From NCBI RefSeq assembly GCF_900187455.1, contig NZ_FYDX01000002.1, positions 450,642 to 514,641 of the forward strand: DNA of 64,000 bases, written 5' to 3'. The notes under the pieces are model-generated. The model was not told where the DNA came from and made no database searches. It saw only the letters and a list, made by a program, of their open reading frames with translations. Positions 30,808 to 41,195 of this stretch are shown here, piece after piece. Each line of letters opens with the position of its first letter. The first letter of the stretch is position 1. The position numbers and the translations under genes are program-made. The stretch comes from Pseudomonas sp. Irchel 3E13 (GTDB lineage Bacteria > Pseudomonadota > Gammaproteobacteria > Pseudomonadales > Pseudomonadaceae).

Positions 30808-32178
30808 ATGCTGAACAGGCTCGGCACCATCGCCCATGACCTCGCCCTGGCGCCTCCCACGGAGGACGCCGTGCGCTTTTGCGCTGCGGGCGCCCTGCCC
30901 TCGGCCTTCGCCGTGACCGAAATAGCCGCCGTGAGCATCGCCGCAGCAGGGATCGCTATCGCCGATCTCCTGGAACAGCAGACCGGCGAATACCCCAGCG
31001 TCCAGGTAGACCGCCGCCTGAGCGCCTTCTGGTTCGCCAGCAGCCTGCGCCCGCGCGGCTGGCAGGTGCCACCGTTGTGGGACCCGATCGCCGGCGACTA
31101 TCAGACCCGCGACGGCTGGATCCGCCTGCACACCAACGCCCCGCACCATCGCGCCGTGGCGGAACGGGTGCTGGGCCCTGCCAGCGACCGCGAAGCCATG
31201 GCGCGGCAGGTGCTGGGCTGGTCGGCGGGGGAACTGGAAGACGCCATCGTCGAGTCTGGCGGCTGCGCGGCGCAGATGCGCGGTTGCCAGGACTGGTCGA
31301 ACCATCCGCAAGGGCTGGCGGTAAACGCCGAGCCGCTGATCCACCGCCAGACCTTTGCCGGCGACGGCCGCCGCGTCTGGACCGGCAACCGCGAACGGCC
31401 GCTGGCCGGGGTGCGGGTGCTGGACCTGACGCGTATCCTCGCCGGCCCCACCGCCACCCGCCTGCTGGCCGGCTTCGGCGCCGATGTGCTGCGTATCGAC
31501 CCGCCCGGCTGGGACGAACCCGGCGTCGCCGCCGAAGTCACCCTGGGCAAACGCTGCGCGCGGCTGGACCTGCACTCGACTGCCGACCGAGCCGTGTTCG
31601 AACGGCTGCTGAGTGAGGCCGACATCCTGATCCACGGCTATCGCGCCGATGCGCTGGAGCGCCTGGGTTACGGCGACGAACAGCGGCGCCGGTTGAACCC
31701 CGGCCTGATCGACGTCAGCCTCAACGCCTACGGCTGGACCGGGCCCTGGCGGTTGCGGCGGGGTTTCGACAGCCTGGTGCAGATGAGCACCGGCATTGCC
31801 CGCGAAGGCATGCGCTGGCAGCAGGCAAGTCGCCCGGTGCCGCTACCGGTGCAGGCGCTGGATCATGCCACCGGCTACCTGATGGCGGCTGCGGCGATCC
31901 GCGGCCTGAGCGAGCGCCTGGCCAGCGGAGCGGGCAGCCAGGCGCGGCTATCGCTGGCGCGGACGGCAAAATGGCTGGTAGTACAGGGGACGGTGTCGGC
32001 GGATTTGCCGTTGGCGGCGGAGACGGTGGATGACCTCGATGCCTGGCCAGAGCAAACCGCCTGGGGGCCGGCGCGGCGGCTCAAGCCGCCGTTGTTGGTA
32101 ACCGGTGCACCGCTGAAGTGGGATCGGCCGGCTTCGGGGTTGGGGTCGGTTGAAGCCGGATGGTCCGACAGTTGCTGA
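30808..32178 (+). CDS. CaiB/BaiF-type (family III) CoA-transferase
   Basis: This 456-aa protein has the family III core GVRVLDLTRILAGPTATRLL and AGFGADVLRIDPPGWDEPGV in its second half, then ADILIHGYRADALERLGYG and DVSLNAYGWTGPWRLRRGFD. The N-terminal half is a related but less conserved lobe. The start MLNRLGTIAH has GGAGG just upstream. It is alone between a chemoreceptor and an ArcD-like gene, so context does not suggest the acyl substrate. Confidence 0.85.
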   Translation: MLNRLGTIAHDLALAPPTEDAVRFCAAGALPSAFAVTEIAAVSIAAAGIAIADLLEQQTGEYPSVQVDRRLSAFWFASSLRPRGWQVPPLWDPIAGDYQTRDGWIRLHTNAPHHRAVAERVLGPASDREAMARQVLGWSAGELEDAIVESGGCAAQMRGCQDWSNHPQGLAVNAEPLIHRQTFAGDGRRVWTGNRERPLAGVRVLDLTRILAGPTATRLLAGFGADVLRIDPPGWDEPGVAAEVTLGKRCARLDLHSTADRAVFERLLSEADILIHGYRADALERLGYGDEQRRRLNPGLIDVSLNAYGWTGPWRLRRGFDSLVQMSTGIAREGMRWQQASRPVPLPVQALDHATGYLMAAAAIRGLSERLASGAGSQARLSLARTAKWLVVQGTVSADLPLAAETVDDLDAWPEQTAWGPARRLKPPLLVTGAPLKWDRPASGLGSVEAGWSDSC

Positions 32179-32286
32179 TCGCGAGCAAGCTCGCTCCTAC
32201 ACGCTCAGAGGTCCTGTGGAGGCTATGCCCCAACTACTTCCGGTGTAGGAGCGAACGTGTCGGGGCGCCTAACCGTCGCGATAAGG
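32179..32286. repeat. REP pair, second half degenerate
   Basis: ATCGCGAGCAAGCTCGCTCCTAC begins in the overlap with the CoA-transferase stop. An inverted, diverged partner starts at 32243 (TGTAGGAGCGAACGTGTCGG) and ends near CGTCGCGAT at 32283. It fills the convergent gap between the CoA-transferase and the ArcD-like gene. Confidence 0.7.
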
Positions 32287-32293
32287 CCAAACC

Positions 32294-33721
32294 TCACAGA
32301 CTCAACACCCCGCTATACAACCCAAACGCCGCCAACCCCGCCCCCGCCAGCACCGCCGCGAAGATCAGTTTTTCCCAGCCGGTGAACAGCGGCTGGCCCT
32401 GTTCTCTCTTGGCCCTGGCGAACAGGATCACCCCCGGCGCATACAGCAGCGCCGAGAGCAGCAGGTATTTCAGCCCGCCGGCATACAGCAGCCAGACCGC
32501 ATACAGCAGCGCCACCAGGCCCACCGCCAGATCCTTGCGCCGCGCGCCGGCGAATCCCTCGTACGTTTCGCCCCGCAGCGCCAGCAACACGGCATAGGCC
32601 GCCGACCACAGGTACGGCACCAGGATCATCGACGAGGCGAGGTAGATCAGGCTGGTGTAGGTCCCGGCGGAGAACAGGGTGATCAACAAGAACACCTGGA
32701 TCATGCAGTTGGTCAGCCACAACGCATTGGCCGGCACCTGGTTGGCGTTCTCCTTGGTGAGGAAGCGCGGCATGGTCTTGTCCCGCGCCGTGGCAAAGAG
32801 GATCTCGGCACAGAGCAAGGCCCACGACAGCAACGCTCCCAGTAGCGACACCGCCAGCCCCAGGCTGATCAGCAAGGCGCCCCAGGGCCCGACGATATGC
32901 TCCAGCACCGAAGCCAACGACGGGTTGTGCAGCGCCGCCAGTTCCGGCTGGGTCATCACCCCCAGCGACAGCACGTTGACCAGCACCAGCAAGGCCAGCA
33001 CGCCGAGAAAGCCGATCACCGTGGCCTTGCCGACGTCCGAGCGCTTCTGCGCCCGGCCTGAATAGATACTCGCGCCCTCGATGCCGATGAACACGAACAC
33101 CGTCACCAGCATCATGTTGCGCACCTGGTCCAGCACGCCGCCAAAGCTCGGGTTGCTCAGGCCCCAGATGTCGCGGGTGAAGATGTCCATGCGAAACGCC
33201 ACGGCGGCAATGATGATGAACAGGATCAGCGGCACGACCTTGGCCACCGTGGTGACCTGGTTGATGAACGCCGCCTCCTTGATCCCGCGCAGCACCAGGA
33301 AATGCACCGACCACAGCAGCAGCGAGGCGCAGCCGATGGCCAGCGGTGTGTTGCCTTCGCCGGAGGCCGGGAAGTACAGGCCGAGGGTGCTGAACAGCAG
33401 CACGAAATAACCGACGTTGCCCAGCCAGGCGCTGATCCAGTACCCCCACGCCGACGAGAACCCCATGTAGTCGCCGAAGCCGGCCTTGGCGTAGGCATAC
33501 ACGCCGGAGTCGAGTTCAGGCTTGCGGTTGGCCAGGCTCTGGAACACGAAGGCCAGCGCCAGCATGCCGATGGCGGTAATGCCCCAGCCGATCAGCACCG
33601 CGCCAACATCGGCACGTGCAGCCATGTTCTGCGGCAGGGAAAAGATCCCGCCGCCGATCATCGACCCCACCACCAATGCCACAAGTGCACCCAAGCGCAA
33701 CTTTTGTCCCGGTTCGGACAT
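32294..33721 (-). CDS. ArcD-like basic amino acid antiporter (second copy)
   Basis: This APA-superfamily transporter has 475 aa and about 12 membrane segments. It is collinear with and very similar to the ArcD at 34135: both begin [20 protein letters not shown] and share [20 protein letters not shown] and KEAAFIN. It is divergent from arcDABC across 413 bases, so it is not part of that operon. By similarity it should exchange arginine/ornithine or a related cationic amino acid. Confidence 0.88.
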   Translation of the reverse strand: MSEPGQKLRLGALVALVVGSMIGGGIFSLPQNMAARADVGAVLIGWGITAIGMLALAFVFQSLANRKPELDSGVYAYAKAGFGDYMGFSSAWGYWISAWLGNVGYFVLLFSTLGLYFPASGEGNTPLAIGCASLLLWSVHFLVLRGIKEAAFINQVTTVAKVVPLILFIIIAAVAFRMDIFTRDIWGLSNPSFGGVLDQVRNMMLVTVFVFIGIEGASIYSGRAQKRSDVGKATVIGFLGVLALLVLVNVLSLGVMTQPELAALHNPSLASVLEHIVGPWGALLISLGLAVSLLGALLSWALLCAEILFATARDKTMPRFLTKENANQVPANALWLTNCMIQVFLLITLFSAGTYTSLIYLASSMILVPYLWSAAYAVLLALRGETYEGFAGARRKDLAVGLVALLYAVWLLYAGGLKYLLLSALLYAPGVILFARAKREQGQPLFTGWEKLIFAAVLAGAGLAAFGLYSGVLSL

Positions 33722-34134
33722 TTAAATCCCCTATTTTTTCGTAGTTTTCCAGCAAATAAGCCTGTACAGATTTTTTTACTAACTTGTGGTTATAAGCAAA
33801 CTAATTTAATAACCCTTGCCTCTAAAGAACGCACACTTATCGGAGAGTTTTGTGCACTAATTCCGCTTCATCAAGTAAATAAGATTTTTTCTCGCTAAAA
33901 GGTTGCGAATTCATGGAAAGGGGCTAGTTTCAACTCTCGCGAGCCGACCGAGCGATCACTCTATATTCGCAGAGGCGGCGTAGCACAAGGCTTCCGGAAA
34001 GATGACGGCATCTATCGGTGGCTCTTTCAGTCATTCACCAACAATGGAATGTACCAATGAACTGACCTGAGTCAGCATCCGATTCGAACAATCGTTTTAT
34101 TGTTGAGCCTCTCTCTTCTGAAATGGAGCAAACC
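33722..34134. other. divergent intergenic region between the two arcD-like genes
   Basis: These 413 bases hold no credible gene. The left half (33722-33900) is AT-rich with several T-runs and should contain the promoter of the minus-strand antiporter. The right half carries the candidate ANR site and the arcD promoter (possible -10 TTTTAT at 34095-34100). No REP is present. Confidence 0.6.
34062..34075 (+). promoter_or_regulatory. candidate ANR (FNR-type) box upstream of arcD
   Basis: CTGACCTGAGTCAG is a perfect palindrome of the TTGAC/T-N4-G/ATCAA type with end deviations. A TTTTAT hexamer at 34095-34100 would put the site near -40, the position of the ANR box in the P. aeruginosa arcDABC promoter. 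Oxygen-limited induction is therefore expected. Confidence 0.5.
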
Positions 34135-35562
34135 ATGTCAGACACTCCCGGAAAACTTCGACTGGGTGCGCTGGTCGCACTTGTAGTCGGCTCCATGATT
34201 GGTGGCGGGATCTTCTCATTACCGCAAAACATGGCTGCCAGTGCCGATGTCGGCGCCGTTCTGATTGGCTGGGCGATTACCGCCGTCGGCATGCTGACCC
34301 TGGCCTTCGTGTTCCAGACCCTGGCCAACCGCAAACCCAACCTGGATGGCGGGGTGTATGCCTATGCGAAGGCCGGTTTCGGCGACTACATGGGCTTCTC
34401 GTCAGCCTGGGGTTACTGGATCAGCGCCTGGCTGGGTAACGTCGGTTACTTCGTGCTGCTGTTCAGCACCCTCGGCTACTTCTTCCCGATCTTCGGCGAG
34501 GGCAACACCCCGGCGGCCATCGTCGGCGCCTCCGTGCTGCTCTGGGCCGTGCACTTCCTGGTGCTGCGCGGGATCAAGGAGGCTGCGTTCATCAACCTGG
34601 TGACCACCATCGCCAAGGTCGTGCCGCTGGCGCTGTTCATCCTCATCGCGCTGTTCGCCTTCAAGCTGGACATTTTCACCGCTGACATCTGGGGCAGCAT
34701 GAACCCGGACCTGGGCAGCGTGATGAATCAGGTGCGCAACATGATGCTGGTCACCGTGTGGGTGTTCATCGGCATCGAAGGCGCGAGCATCTTCTCGGCC
34801 CGGGCGGAAAAACGCTCCGACGTGGGCAAGGCCACCGTCATCGGTTTCATCACCGTGCTGCTGTTCCTGGTGCTGGTGAACGTGCTGTCGCTGGGCATCA
34901 TGACTCAGCCCGAACTGGCCAAACTGCAGAACCCGTCGATGGCCGCCGTGCTTGAGCACGTGGTCGGTCACTGGGGCGCGGTGCTGATCAGCGTCGGCTT
35001 GATCATCTCGCTGCTCGGGGCCCTGCTGTCGTGGGTGCTGCTGTGCGCGGAGATCATGTTCGCCGCCGCCAAGGACCACACCATGCCGGAGTTCCTGCGC
35101 CGCGAAAACGCCAACCACGTGCCGGCCAACGCCCTGTGGCTGACCAACGCGATGGTGCAGATCTTCCTGGTCATCACCCTGTTCTCGGCCAGTACTTACC
35201 TGTCGCTGATCTACCTCGCCACCTCGATGATCCTGGTGCCTTACCTGTGGTCGGCGGCGTATGCGGTACTGCTGGCGGTGCGTAGCGAGACTTACGAGAA
35301 CGCCCTGGCCGAACGCAAGAAAGACCTGATCATCGGCGGCATCGCACTGATCTACGCGATCTGGCTGCTGTACGCCGGTGGCGTCAAATACCTGCTGCTC
35401 TCGGCCCTGCTCTATGCCCCTGGCGTGATCCTGTTCGCCAAGGCCAAGCGCGAGATCGGCCAACCGATTTTTACCAACGTGGAGAAATTGATCTTCGCCG
35501 CTGTGATCGCTGGCGCCCTGGTGGCGGCCTACGGTCTGTATGACGGCTTCCTGACTCTGTAA
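34135..35562 (+). CDS. arcD: arginine/ornithine antiporter
   Basis: It exchanges external arginine for internal ornithine, feeding the arginine deiminase pathway. The 475-aa APA-family protein has about 12 membrane segments and the N-terminal signature [18 protein letters not shown]. The start [11 protein letters not shown] is preferred to an ATG 12 bases upstream because GGAG lies just before it. First gene of arcDABC. Confidence 0.93.
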   Translation: MSDTPGKLRLGALVALVVGSMIGGGIFSLPQNMAASADVGAVLIGWAITAVGMLTLAFVFQTLANRKPNLDGGVYAYAKAGFGDYMGFSSAWGYWISAWLGNVGYFVLLFSTLGYFFPIFGEGNTPAAIVGASVLLWAVHFLVLRGIKEAAFINLVTTIAKVVPLALFILIALFAFKLDIFTADIWGSMNPDLGSVMNQVRNMMLVTVWVFIGIEGASIFSARAEKRSDVGKATVIGFITVLLFLVLVNVLSLGIMTQPELAKLQNPSMAAVLEHVVGHWGAVLISVGLIISLLGALLSWVLLCAEIMFAAAKDHTMPEFLRRENANHVPANALWLTNAMVQIFLVITLFSASTYLSLIYLATSMILVPYLWSAAYAVLLAVRSETYENALAERKKDLIIGGIALIYAIWLLYAGGVKYLLLSALLYAPGVILFAKAKREIGQPIFTNVEKLIFAAVIAGALVAAYGLYDGFLTL

Positions 35563-35594
35563 CCCCCGTATTCGCAATTTGGAGGAAAGAAACC

Positions 35595-36851
35595 ATGTCC
35601 ACGGAAAAAGTTAAGTACGGTGTCCATTCCGAAGCCGGCAAACTACGCAAAGTGATGGTTTGCTCCCCAGGCCTGGCGCATCAGCGCCTGACGCCGAGCA
35701 ACTGCGACGACCTGTTGTTCGACGACGTCATCTGGGTCAACCAGGCCAAGCGCGACCACTTCGATTTCGTCACCAAGATGCGTGAGCGCGGTGTCGAAGT
35801 GCTGGAAATGCACAACCTGCTGACTGAAACCATTCAGAACCCCGAAGCACTGAAGTGGATTCTGGACCGCAAGATCACCCCTGACACCGTCGGTGTCGGC
35901 CTGACCAACGAAGTGCGTAGCTGGCTGGAAGGCCTGGAACCACGCCGTCTTGCCGAGTTCCTGATCGGCGGCGTCGCCGGTGAAGACCTGCCGGAAAGCG
36001 AAGGCGCCAGCGTCATCAAGATGTACCGCGACTACCTGGGCCACTCCAGCTTCCTGCTGCCGCCGCTGCCCAACACCCAGTTCACTCGCGACACCACCTG
36101 CTGGATCTACGGCGGCGTGACGCTCAACCCGATGTACTGGCCAGCGCGACGTCAGGAAACCCTGCTGACCAGCGCCATCTACAAATTCCACCCCGAGTTC
36201 GTCAACGCCGACTTCGAAATCTGGTACGGCGACCCGGATAAAGACCACGGTCAGGCCACCCTGGAAGGCGGCGACGTCATGCCGATCGGCAATGGCGTGG
36301 TGTTGATCGGCATGGGCGAGCGCACCTCGCGCCAAGCCATCGGCCAGCTCGCACAGTCCCTGTTCGCCAAGGGCGCAGTAGAGAAAGTCGTGGTCGCCGG
36401 CCTGCCGAAATCCCGCGCAGCAATGCACCTGGACACCGTGTTCAGCTTCTGCGACCGCGACCTGGTCACGGTCTTCCCGGAAGTGGTCAAGGAAATCGTG
36501 CCGTTCGTCATTCGCCAGGACGCCAGCAAGCCTTACGGCCTGGACGTTCGTCGCGAGCACAAGTCGTTCATCGAAGTGGTTGCCGAGTCCCTCAACCTGA
36601 AAGAGCTGCGCGTCGTCGAAACCGGCGGCAACAGCTTTGCCGCCGAACGCGAGCAATGGGATGACGGCAACAACGTGGTGGCGCTGGAGCCCGGCGTGGT
36701 CATCGGCTACGACCGCAACACCTACACCAACACTCTGCTGCGCAAGGCCGGCATCGAAGTCATCACCATCAGCGCCGGCGAACTGGGCCGGGGCCGTGGC
36801 GGCGGCCACTGCATGACCTGCCCGATCGTCCGCGACCCTATCGATTACTAA
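35595..36851 (+). CDS. arcA: arginine deiminase
   Basis: It hydrolyses arginine to citrulline and ammonia. The 418-aa protein has [23 protein letters not shown], the catalytic HLDTVFSF and the C-terminal nucleophile in [19 protein letters not shown] precedes the ATG. It is the second gene of the operon, 32 bases after arcD. Confidence 0.97.
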   Translation: MSTEKVKYGVHSEAGKLRKVMVCSPGLAHQRLTPSNCDDLLFDDVIWVNQAKRDHFDFVTKMRERGVEVLEMHNLLTETIQNPEALKWILDRKITPDTVGVGLTNEVRSWLEGLEPRRLAEFLIGGVAGEDLPESEGASVIKMYRDYLGHSSFLLPPLPNTQFTRDTTCWIYGGVTLNPMYWPARRQETLLTSAIYKFHPEFVNADFEIWYGDPDKDHGQATLEGGDVMPIGNGVVLIGMGERTSRQAIGQLAQSLFAKGAVEKVVVAGLPKSRAAMHLDTVFSFCDRDLVTVFPEVVKEIVPFVIRQDASKPYGLDVRREHKSFIEVVAESLNLKELRVVETGGNSFAAEREQWDDGNNVVALEPGVVIGYDRNTYTNTLLRKAGIEVITISAGELGRGRGGGHCMTCPIVRDPIDY

Positions 36852-36920
36852 ACGTCCATCACCCTGGCCGCGCTTATCCGGCGCGGTCGGGGCCGATCAC
36901 CGAATCCAAGGAGAATCACC

Positions 36921-37931
36921 ATGGCGTTCAACATTCACAACCGCAACCTGCTCAGCCTTGAACATCACACCGAGCGCGAGTTGCGTTACCTGCTGGACCT
37001 GTCCCGCGACCTGAAACGGGCGAAATACACCGGCACCGAACAGCAGCACCTGAAGGGCAACAACATCGCCCTGATCTTCGAGAAAACCTCGACCCGTACC
37101 CGCTGCGCCTTCGAAGTGGCCGCCTATGACCAGGGCGCCAACGTCACCTACATCGACCCGAATTCCTCGCAGATCGGCCACAAGGAAAGCATGAAGGACA
37201 CCGCGCGGGTGCTCGGGCGCATGTACGACGCCATCGAGTACCGCGGCTTCAAGCAGGAAGTGGTCGAAGAACTGGCCAAGTTCGCCGGCGTACCGGTGTT
37301 CAACGGCCTGACCGACGAATACCACCCGACCCAGATGATCGCCGACGTGCTGACCATGCGTGAGCATGCCGACAAGCCGATCCACGACATCAGCTACGCC
37401 TACCTGGGCGACGCCCGCAACAACATGGGCAACTCGCTGCTGCTGATCGGCGCCAAGCTCGGCATGGACGTGCGCATCGCCGCGCCGAAGGCCCTGTGGC
37501 CGCATGACGACCTCGTCGCCCGCTGCAAGAAATACGCGGAAGACAGCGGCGCCCGCATCACCCTGACCGAAGACCCGAAAGCCGCGGTCAAGGGCGTGGA
37601 CTTCGTGCACACCGACGTCTGGGTGTCGATGGGCGAGCCGGTTGAAGCCTGGGGCGAACGCATCCAGCAACTGCTGCCGTACCAGGTCAACGCCGAGCTG
37701 ATGAAAGCCACCGGCAACCCGCGGGCCAAGTTCATGCACTGCCTGCCGGCGTTCCACAACTCCGACACCAAGGTCGGCAAACAGATCGCCGAGCAGTACC
37801 CGCACCTGTCCAACGGCATCGAAGTCACCGACGACGTGTTCGAATCGCCGGCCTGCATCGCCTTCGAGCAAGCGGAAAACCGCATGCACACGATCAAGGC
37901 GATCCTGGTTTCGACGCTGGCTGACCTGTAA
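36921..37931 (+). CDS. arcB: catabolic ornithine carbamoyltransferase
   Basis: It phosphorolyses citrulline to ornithine and carbamoyl phosphate. The 336-aa protein has the carbamoyl-phosphate motif STRTRCAFE, the HPTQ equivalent in [14 protein letters not shown], and HCLPAFH. The arc operon setting fixes the catabolic role. Its ribosome site is AAGGAG. Confidence 0.96.
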   Translation: MAFNIHNRNLLSLEHHTERELRYLLDLSRDLKRAKYTGTEQQHLKGNNIALIFEKTSTRTRCAFEVAAYDQGANVTYIDPNSSQIGHKESMKDTARVLGRMYDAIEYRGFKQEVVEELAKFAGVPVFNGLTDEYHPTQMIADVLTMREHADKPIHDISYAYLGDARNNMGNSLLLIGAKLGMDVRIAAPKALWPHDDLVARCKKYAEDSGARITLTEDPKAAVKGVDFVHTDVWVSMGEPVEAWGERIQQLLPYQVNAELMKATGNPRAKFMHCLPAFHNSDTKVGKQIAEQYPHLSNGIEVTDDVFESPACIAFEQAENRMHTIKAILVSTLADL

Positions 37932-37937
37932 ACAGCA

Positions 37938-38008
37938 ATCGCGAGCAAGCTCGCTCCTACAGGGATCGACACACACAGCCCCCGGTAGGAGCGAGATTGC
38001 TCGCGAAA
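37938..38008. repeat. paired inverted REP between arcB and arcC
   Basis: ATCGCGAGCAAGCTCGCTCCTACA (from 37939) and GGTAGGAGCGAGATTGCTCG (to about 38004) face each other across about 22 bases. The pair splits arcB from arcC and may give segmental mRNA stability. Confidence 0.85.
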
Positions 38009-38034
38009 GGCTCCAGAGAAAAAGGACACACATC

Positions 38035-38964
38035 ATGCGCATCGTTGTTGCACTAGGCGGAAACGCGCTGCTGCGTCGTGGCGAACCCATGACGGCCGAC
38101 AATCAGCGCGCCAATATCCGCATCGCCACCGAACAGATCGCCAAGATCCATCCCGGCAACCAACTGGTCATCGCCCACGGCAACGGCCCGCAAGTGGGCC
38201 TGCTGTCGTTGCAGGCGGCGGCCTACACCTCGGTCACGCCCTACCCGCTGGACGTGCTCGGCGCTGAAACCGAAGGCATGATCGGCTACATGATCGAACA
38301 GGAACTGGGCAACCTGCTGGACTTCGAAGTGCCCTTCGCCACCCTGCTCACCCAGGTCGAGGTGGACGCCAAGGACCCGGCCTTCCAGAACCCCACCAAA
38401 CCCATCGGCCCGGTCTACAGCAAGGAAGACGCCGAGCGCCTGGCCAAGGAAAAAGGCTGGGCCATCGCCCCCGACGGCGACAAGTACCGTCGCGTGGTCG
38501 CCAGCCCGAAACCCAAGCGCATCTTCGAGATCCGCCCGATCAAATGGCTGCTGGAAAAGAGCAGTATCGTGATCTGTGCCGGTGGCGGCGGCATTCCGAC
38601 CATGTATGGTGCGGACGGCAAGCTGCAGGGCATCGAAGCGGTGATCGACAAGGACTTGTGCTCGGCGCTGCTGGCCGAGCAACTGGAAGCCGATCTGCTG
38701 GTGATCGCCACCGACGTCAACGCGGCCTACATCGACTTCAACAAGCCGACGCAGAAAGCCATCGCCCAGGCGCACCCAGATGAACTGGAACGCCTGGGCT
38801 TCGCCGCCGGGTCCATGGGCCCGAAAGTCCAGGCCGCTTGCGATTTCGCCCGTCACACAGGCAAAGTCGCGGTGATCGGCTCGCTGAGCGATATCGAAGA
38901 TATCGTCAAAGGCAAAGCCGGTACCCGGGTCAGTACGGCCTCGCCAGGCATCAGCTATCGTTGA
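38035..38964 (+). CDS. arcC: carbamate kinase
   Basis: It transfers phosphate from carbamoyl phosphate to ADP, the ATP-yielding step of the pathway. The 309-aa protein begins [20 protein letters not shown] and has [22 protein letters not shown] and [11 protein letters not shown] as in the family. It is the last gene of arcDABC, followed by a GC-rich hairpin. Confidence 0.97.
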   Translation: MRIVVALGGNALLRRGEPMTADNQRANIRIATEQIAKIHPGNQLVIAHGNGPQVGLLSLQAAAYTSVTPYPLDVLGAETEGMIGYMIEQELGNLLDFEVPFATLLTQVEVDAKDPAFQNPTKPIGPVYSKEDAERLAKEKGWAIAPDGDKYRRVVASPKPKRIFEIRPIKWLLEKSSIVICAGGGGIPTMYGADGKLQGIEAVIDKDLCSALLAEQLEADLLVIATDVNAAYIDFNKPTQKAIAQAHPDELERLGFAAGSMGPKVQAACDFARHTGKVAVIGSLSDIEDIVKGKAGTRVSTASPGISYR

Positions 38965-38971
38965 AGCTCCG

Positions 38972-38995
38972 GGCGGGCCTGCTGGCGGGCCCGCC
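38972..38995 (+). terminator. hairpin after arcC
   Basis: GGCGGGCC/GGCCCGCC with an 8-base loop is followed by TGTTTC. The stem is strong and the T-run is poor, so this is a weak intrinsic terminator at best. Confidence 0.5.
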
Positions 38996-39021
38996 TGTTT
39001 CAACTGTTCAAGGAGCCTGTC

Positions 39022-39384
39022 ATGGCACAATTCGAACCTGGTCATCTGCACATCGAACGAAAAGCGCTGACCAAGGATGACTACAGCTACAACTACTGCG
39101 TCGATTACGAAGCGGTTCAGGACCCCAAGGAAGGCAAGAGCATCGCTTTTCGGCTGCACGGCATCATCCAGGACAAGACGGTGGACGAGACCTTCTCCGT
39201 CAACAAGAACAACTGGTACAACTTCGCCGGCATCATCGAAGACGTTGCCCATAAACACGGCATTCCGGTGAAAGGCATCGTCACCTCGGTACATAAAACC
39301 CATTACGATGCGATGTTCGAAGACATCCGCGACAAGCTCGGCGTAAGGTCCGGCGACCCGATCAACCCCGATTCCCTCGCCTGA
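39022..39384 (+). CDS. DUF5064 family protein
   Basis: This 120-aa soluble protein carries SYNYCVDYEAVQDPKEGKSI, VDETFSVNKNNWYNFAGIIE and DVAHKHGIPVKGIVTSVHKT. I recall the family as conserved in Pseudomonas without known function. AAGGAG precedes the ATG. It stands alone between arcC and gcsR. Confidence 0.8.
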   Translation: MAQFEPGHLHIERKALTKDDYSYNYCVDYEAVQDPKEGKSIAFRLHGIIQDKTVDETFSVNKNNWYNFAGIIEDVAHKHGIPVKGIVTSVHKTHYDAMFEDIRDKLGVRSGDPINPDSLA

Positions 39385-39485
39385 TTCTCCCTGTGGGGCT
39401 GGCTGGCCAGTTCCCACCCTGCCCGTGCCAGCCGGTTGAATAACAGGGCATAATCGCCGCTTTCCAGCCGAACCTCTCCCACCTC

Positions 39486-40994
39486 ATGCGCATCCACGTC
39501 AGCTTCATCGACCGCGTCGGCATCACCCAGGAAGTCCTCGCCCTGCTCGGTGCCCGCCATCTCAACCTGGATGCCGTGGAGATGGTGCCGCCGAACGTCT
39601 ACATCGACGCGCCGACCCTGAGCCCCGCCGTTCTCGAAGAACTCCACGATGCCCTGCTCAACGTCCATGGCGTGCAGACCGTACGCGTGGTCGACATCCT
39701 GCCGGGCCAGCGCCGTCACCTGCAGCTCGATGCGCTGCTGGCGGCCATGAGTGATCCGGTGCTGACGCTGGACAGCGCCGGCCACATCCTGCTCGCCAAC
39801 CCGGCGCTGATCGCGCTGTGCGGCCAGGAACCGGCCGGACGCTCCATCGCCGAACTGTTCGACGCCCCGGGGCTGCTCGACACCCTGATCGAGCAGGGCT
39901 TCCATCTGCCCATGCGCGAAGTGACGCTCAACGGCCAGACCCTGCTGCTGGACGCCACACCGATCACCGATGCCGGCGCGCTGGTCACCCTGTACCCGCC
40001 CAACCGCATCGGCGAACGCCTGTCGGCCCTGCACCACGATCACGCCGAAGGCTTCGACGCCCTGCTCGGTGACTCGCCACCCATCCGCACCCTCAAGACC
40101 CGCGCCCTGCGTGTCGCGGCCCTCGATGCGCCATTGCTGATTCACGGTGAAACCGGCACCGGCAAGGAACTGGTGGCCCGCGCCTGTCACGCTATCAGCA
40201 GCCGTCATGCGGCGCCGTTTCTCGCCCTGAACTGCGCGGCCCTGCCGGAGAACCTCGCCGAAAGCGAGCTGTTCGGCTACGCCCCCGGCGCCTTCACCGG
40301 CGCCCAGCGCGGCGGCAAGCCGGGGCTGATGGAACTGGCCAACCAGGGCACGGTATTTCTCGACGAAATCGGCGAGATGTCGCCGTACCTACAGGCCAAG
40401 CTGCTGCGCTTTCTCAGCGACGGCAGTTTTCGCCGGGTCGGCGGCGACCGCGAGGTCCGCGTCAACGTGCGCATCCTCAGCGCCACCCACCGCAACCTGG
40501 AAAAGATGGTCGGCGAAGGCACCTTCCGCGAAGACCTGTTCTACCGCCTCAACGTGCTCAACCTCGAAGTCCCGCCGCTGCGCGAACGCGGCCAGGACAT
40601 CCTGCTGCTGGCCCGCTACTTCATGCAGCAGGCCTGCACGCAGATCCAGCGCCCGCTTTGCCGGCTGGCCCCGACCACCTACCCGGCGCTGCTGGGCAAC
40701 CGCTGGCCGGGTAACGTGCGGCAACTGCAGAACGTGATCTTCCGCGCCGCCGCCATCAGCGAAAACAGCCTGGTGGACATCGGCGACCTGGATATCGCCG
40801 GCACTGCAGTGGCCCGCGAACACGACGGCGAAGTCGCCAGCCTGGAGCAGGCGGTGGAAGACTTCGAACGCAACCTGCTGGAAAAGCTCTACGCCAGCTA
40901 CCCCTCGACGCGCCAACTGGCCAGCCGCCTGCAAACCTCCCACACCGCCATCGCCCACCGCCTGCGCAAGTACGGAATCTCCGGCAAAGCCTGA
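39486..40994 (+). CDS. gcsR: GcsR, TyrR-like sigma-54 activator of glycine catabolism
   Basis: This enhancer-binding protein has 502 aa. An ACT-like N-terminus (1-72) is followed by a PAS-like segment (about 75-175). The AAA+ domain has Walker A GETGTGKE, GAFTGA (present as APGAFTGAQRGG) for sigma-54 contact, and LDEIGEMS. The C-terminal TyrR-type HTH is STRQLASRLQTSHTAIAHRL. It is the ortholog, by architecture and by the downstream gcv operon, of P. aeruginosa GcsR, which activates glycine cleavage genes when glycine rises. Three matching operators and a sigma-54 promoter follow it. Confidence 0.92.
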   Translation: MRIHVSFIDRVGITQEVLALLGARHLNLDAVEMVPPNVYIDAPTLSPAVLEELHDALLNVHGVQTVRVVDILPGQRRHLQLDALLAAMSDPVLTLDSAGHILLANPALIALCGQEPAGRSIAELFDAPGLLDTLIEQGFHLPMREVTLNGQTLLLDATPITDAGALVTLYPPNRIGERLSALHHDHAEGFDALLGDSPPIRTLKTRALRVAALDAPLLIHGETGTGKELVARACHAISSRHAAPFLALNCAALPENLAESELFGYAPGAFTGAQRGGKPGLMELANQGTVFLDEIGEMSPYLQAKLLRFLSDGSFRRVGGDREVRVNVRILSATHRNLEKMVGEGTFREDLFYRLNVLNLEVPPLRERGQDILLLARYFMQQACTQIQRPLCRLAPTTYPALLGNRWPGNVRQLQNVIFRAAAISENSLVDIGDLDIAGTAVAREHDGEVASLEQAVEDFERNLLEKLYASYPSTRQLASRLQTSHTAIAHRLRKYGISGKA

Positions 40995-40997
40995 GTT

Positions 40998-41015
40998 CGT
41001 ATCGAAAACGCTACA
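40998..41015 (-). promoter_or_regulatory. GcsR operator 1
   Basis: Read on the minus strand, TGTAGCG-TTTT-CGATACG fits the 18-bp GcsR site TGTAACG-N4-CGTTCCG as I recall it for P. aeruginosa. It begins one base after the gcsR stop codon ends its last triplet region. Confidence 0.75.
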
Positions 41016-41016
41016 G

Positions 41017-41034
41017 CGGAACGAATTCGCTACA
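41017..41034 (-). promoter_or_regulatory. GcsR operator 2
   Basis: TGTAGCG-AATT-CGTTCCG on the minus strand is the closest match to the consensus, with one change. It lies 19 bases in register from operator 1, making a tandem pair. Confidence 0.8.
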
Positions 41035-41097
41035 CAGGGTAATAACCACGCCTCCGCAAGGGTTTGATCCCGTTCAGCTTTTATCCGGCAAAAGCCC

Positions 41098-41115
41098 CGT
41101 AGCGATTTCGTTACA
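41098..41115 (-). promoter_or_regulatory. GcsR operator 3
   Basis: TGTAACG-AAAT-CGCTACG on the minus strand is the third copy. It lies 81 bases from operator 2 and about 65 bases before the -24 element. Confidence 0.75.
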
Positions 41116-41179
41116 TGTCACGTTGAAAACGGTCAATTAAATCCAGTCAAACTGTTGATTTTATTGGACTTTTTAATAA

Positions 41180-41195
41180 TGGCCGCAAACTTGCT
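41180..41195 (+). promoter_or_regulatory. sigma-54 promoter of the gcvH operon
   Basis: TGGCCGCAAACTTGCT has the -24 GG and -12 GC in correct spacing (consensus TGGC-N7-TTGC). It lies 76 bases before gcvH and downstream of three activator sites, as expected for an RpoN-dependent operon. Confidence 0.85.
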
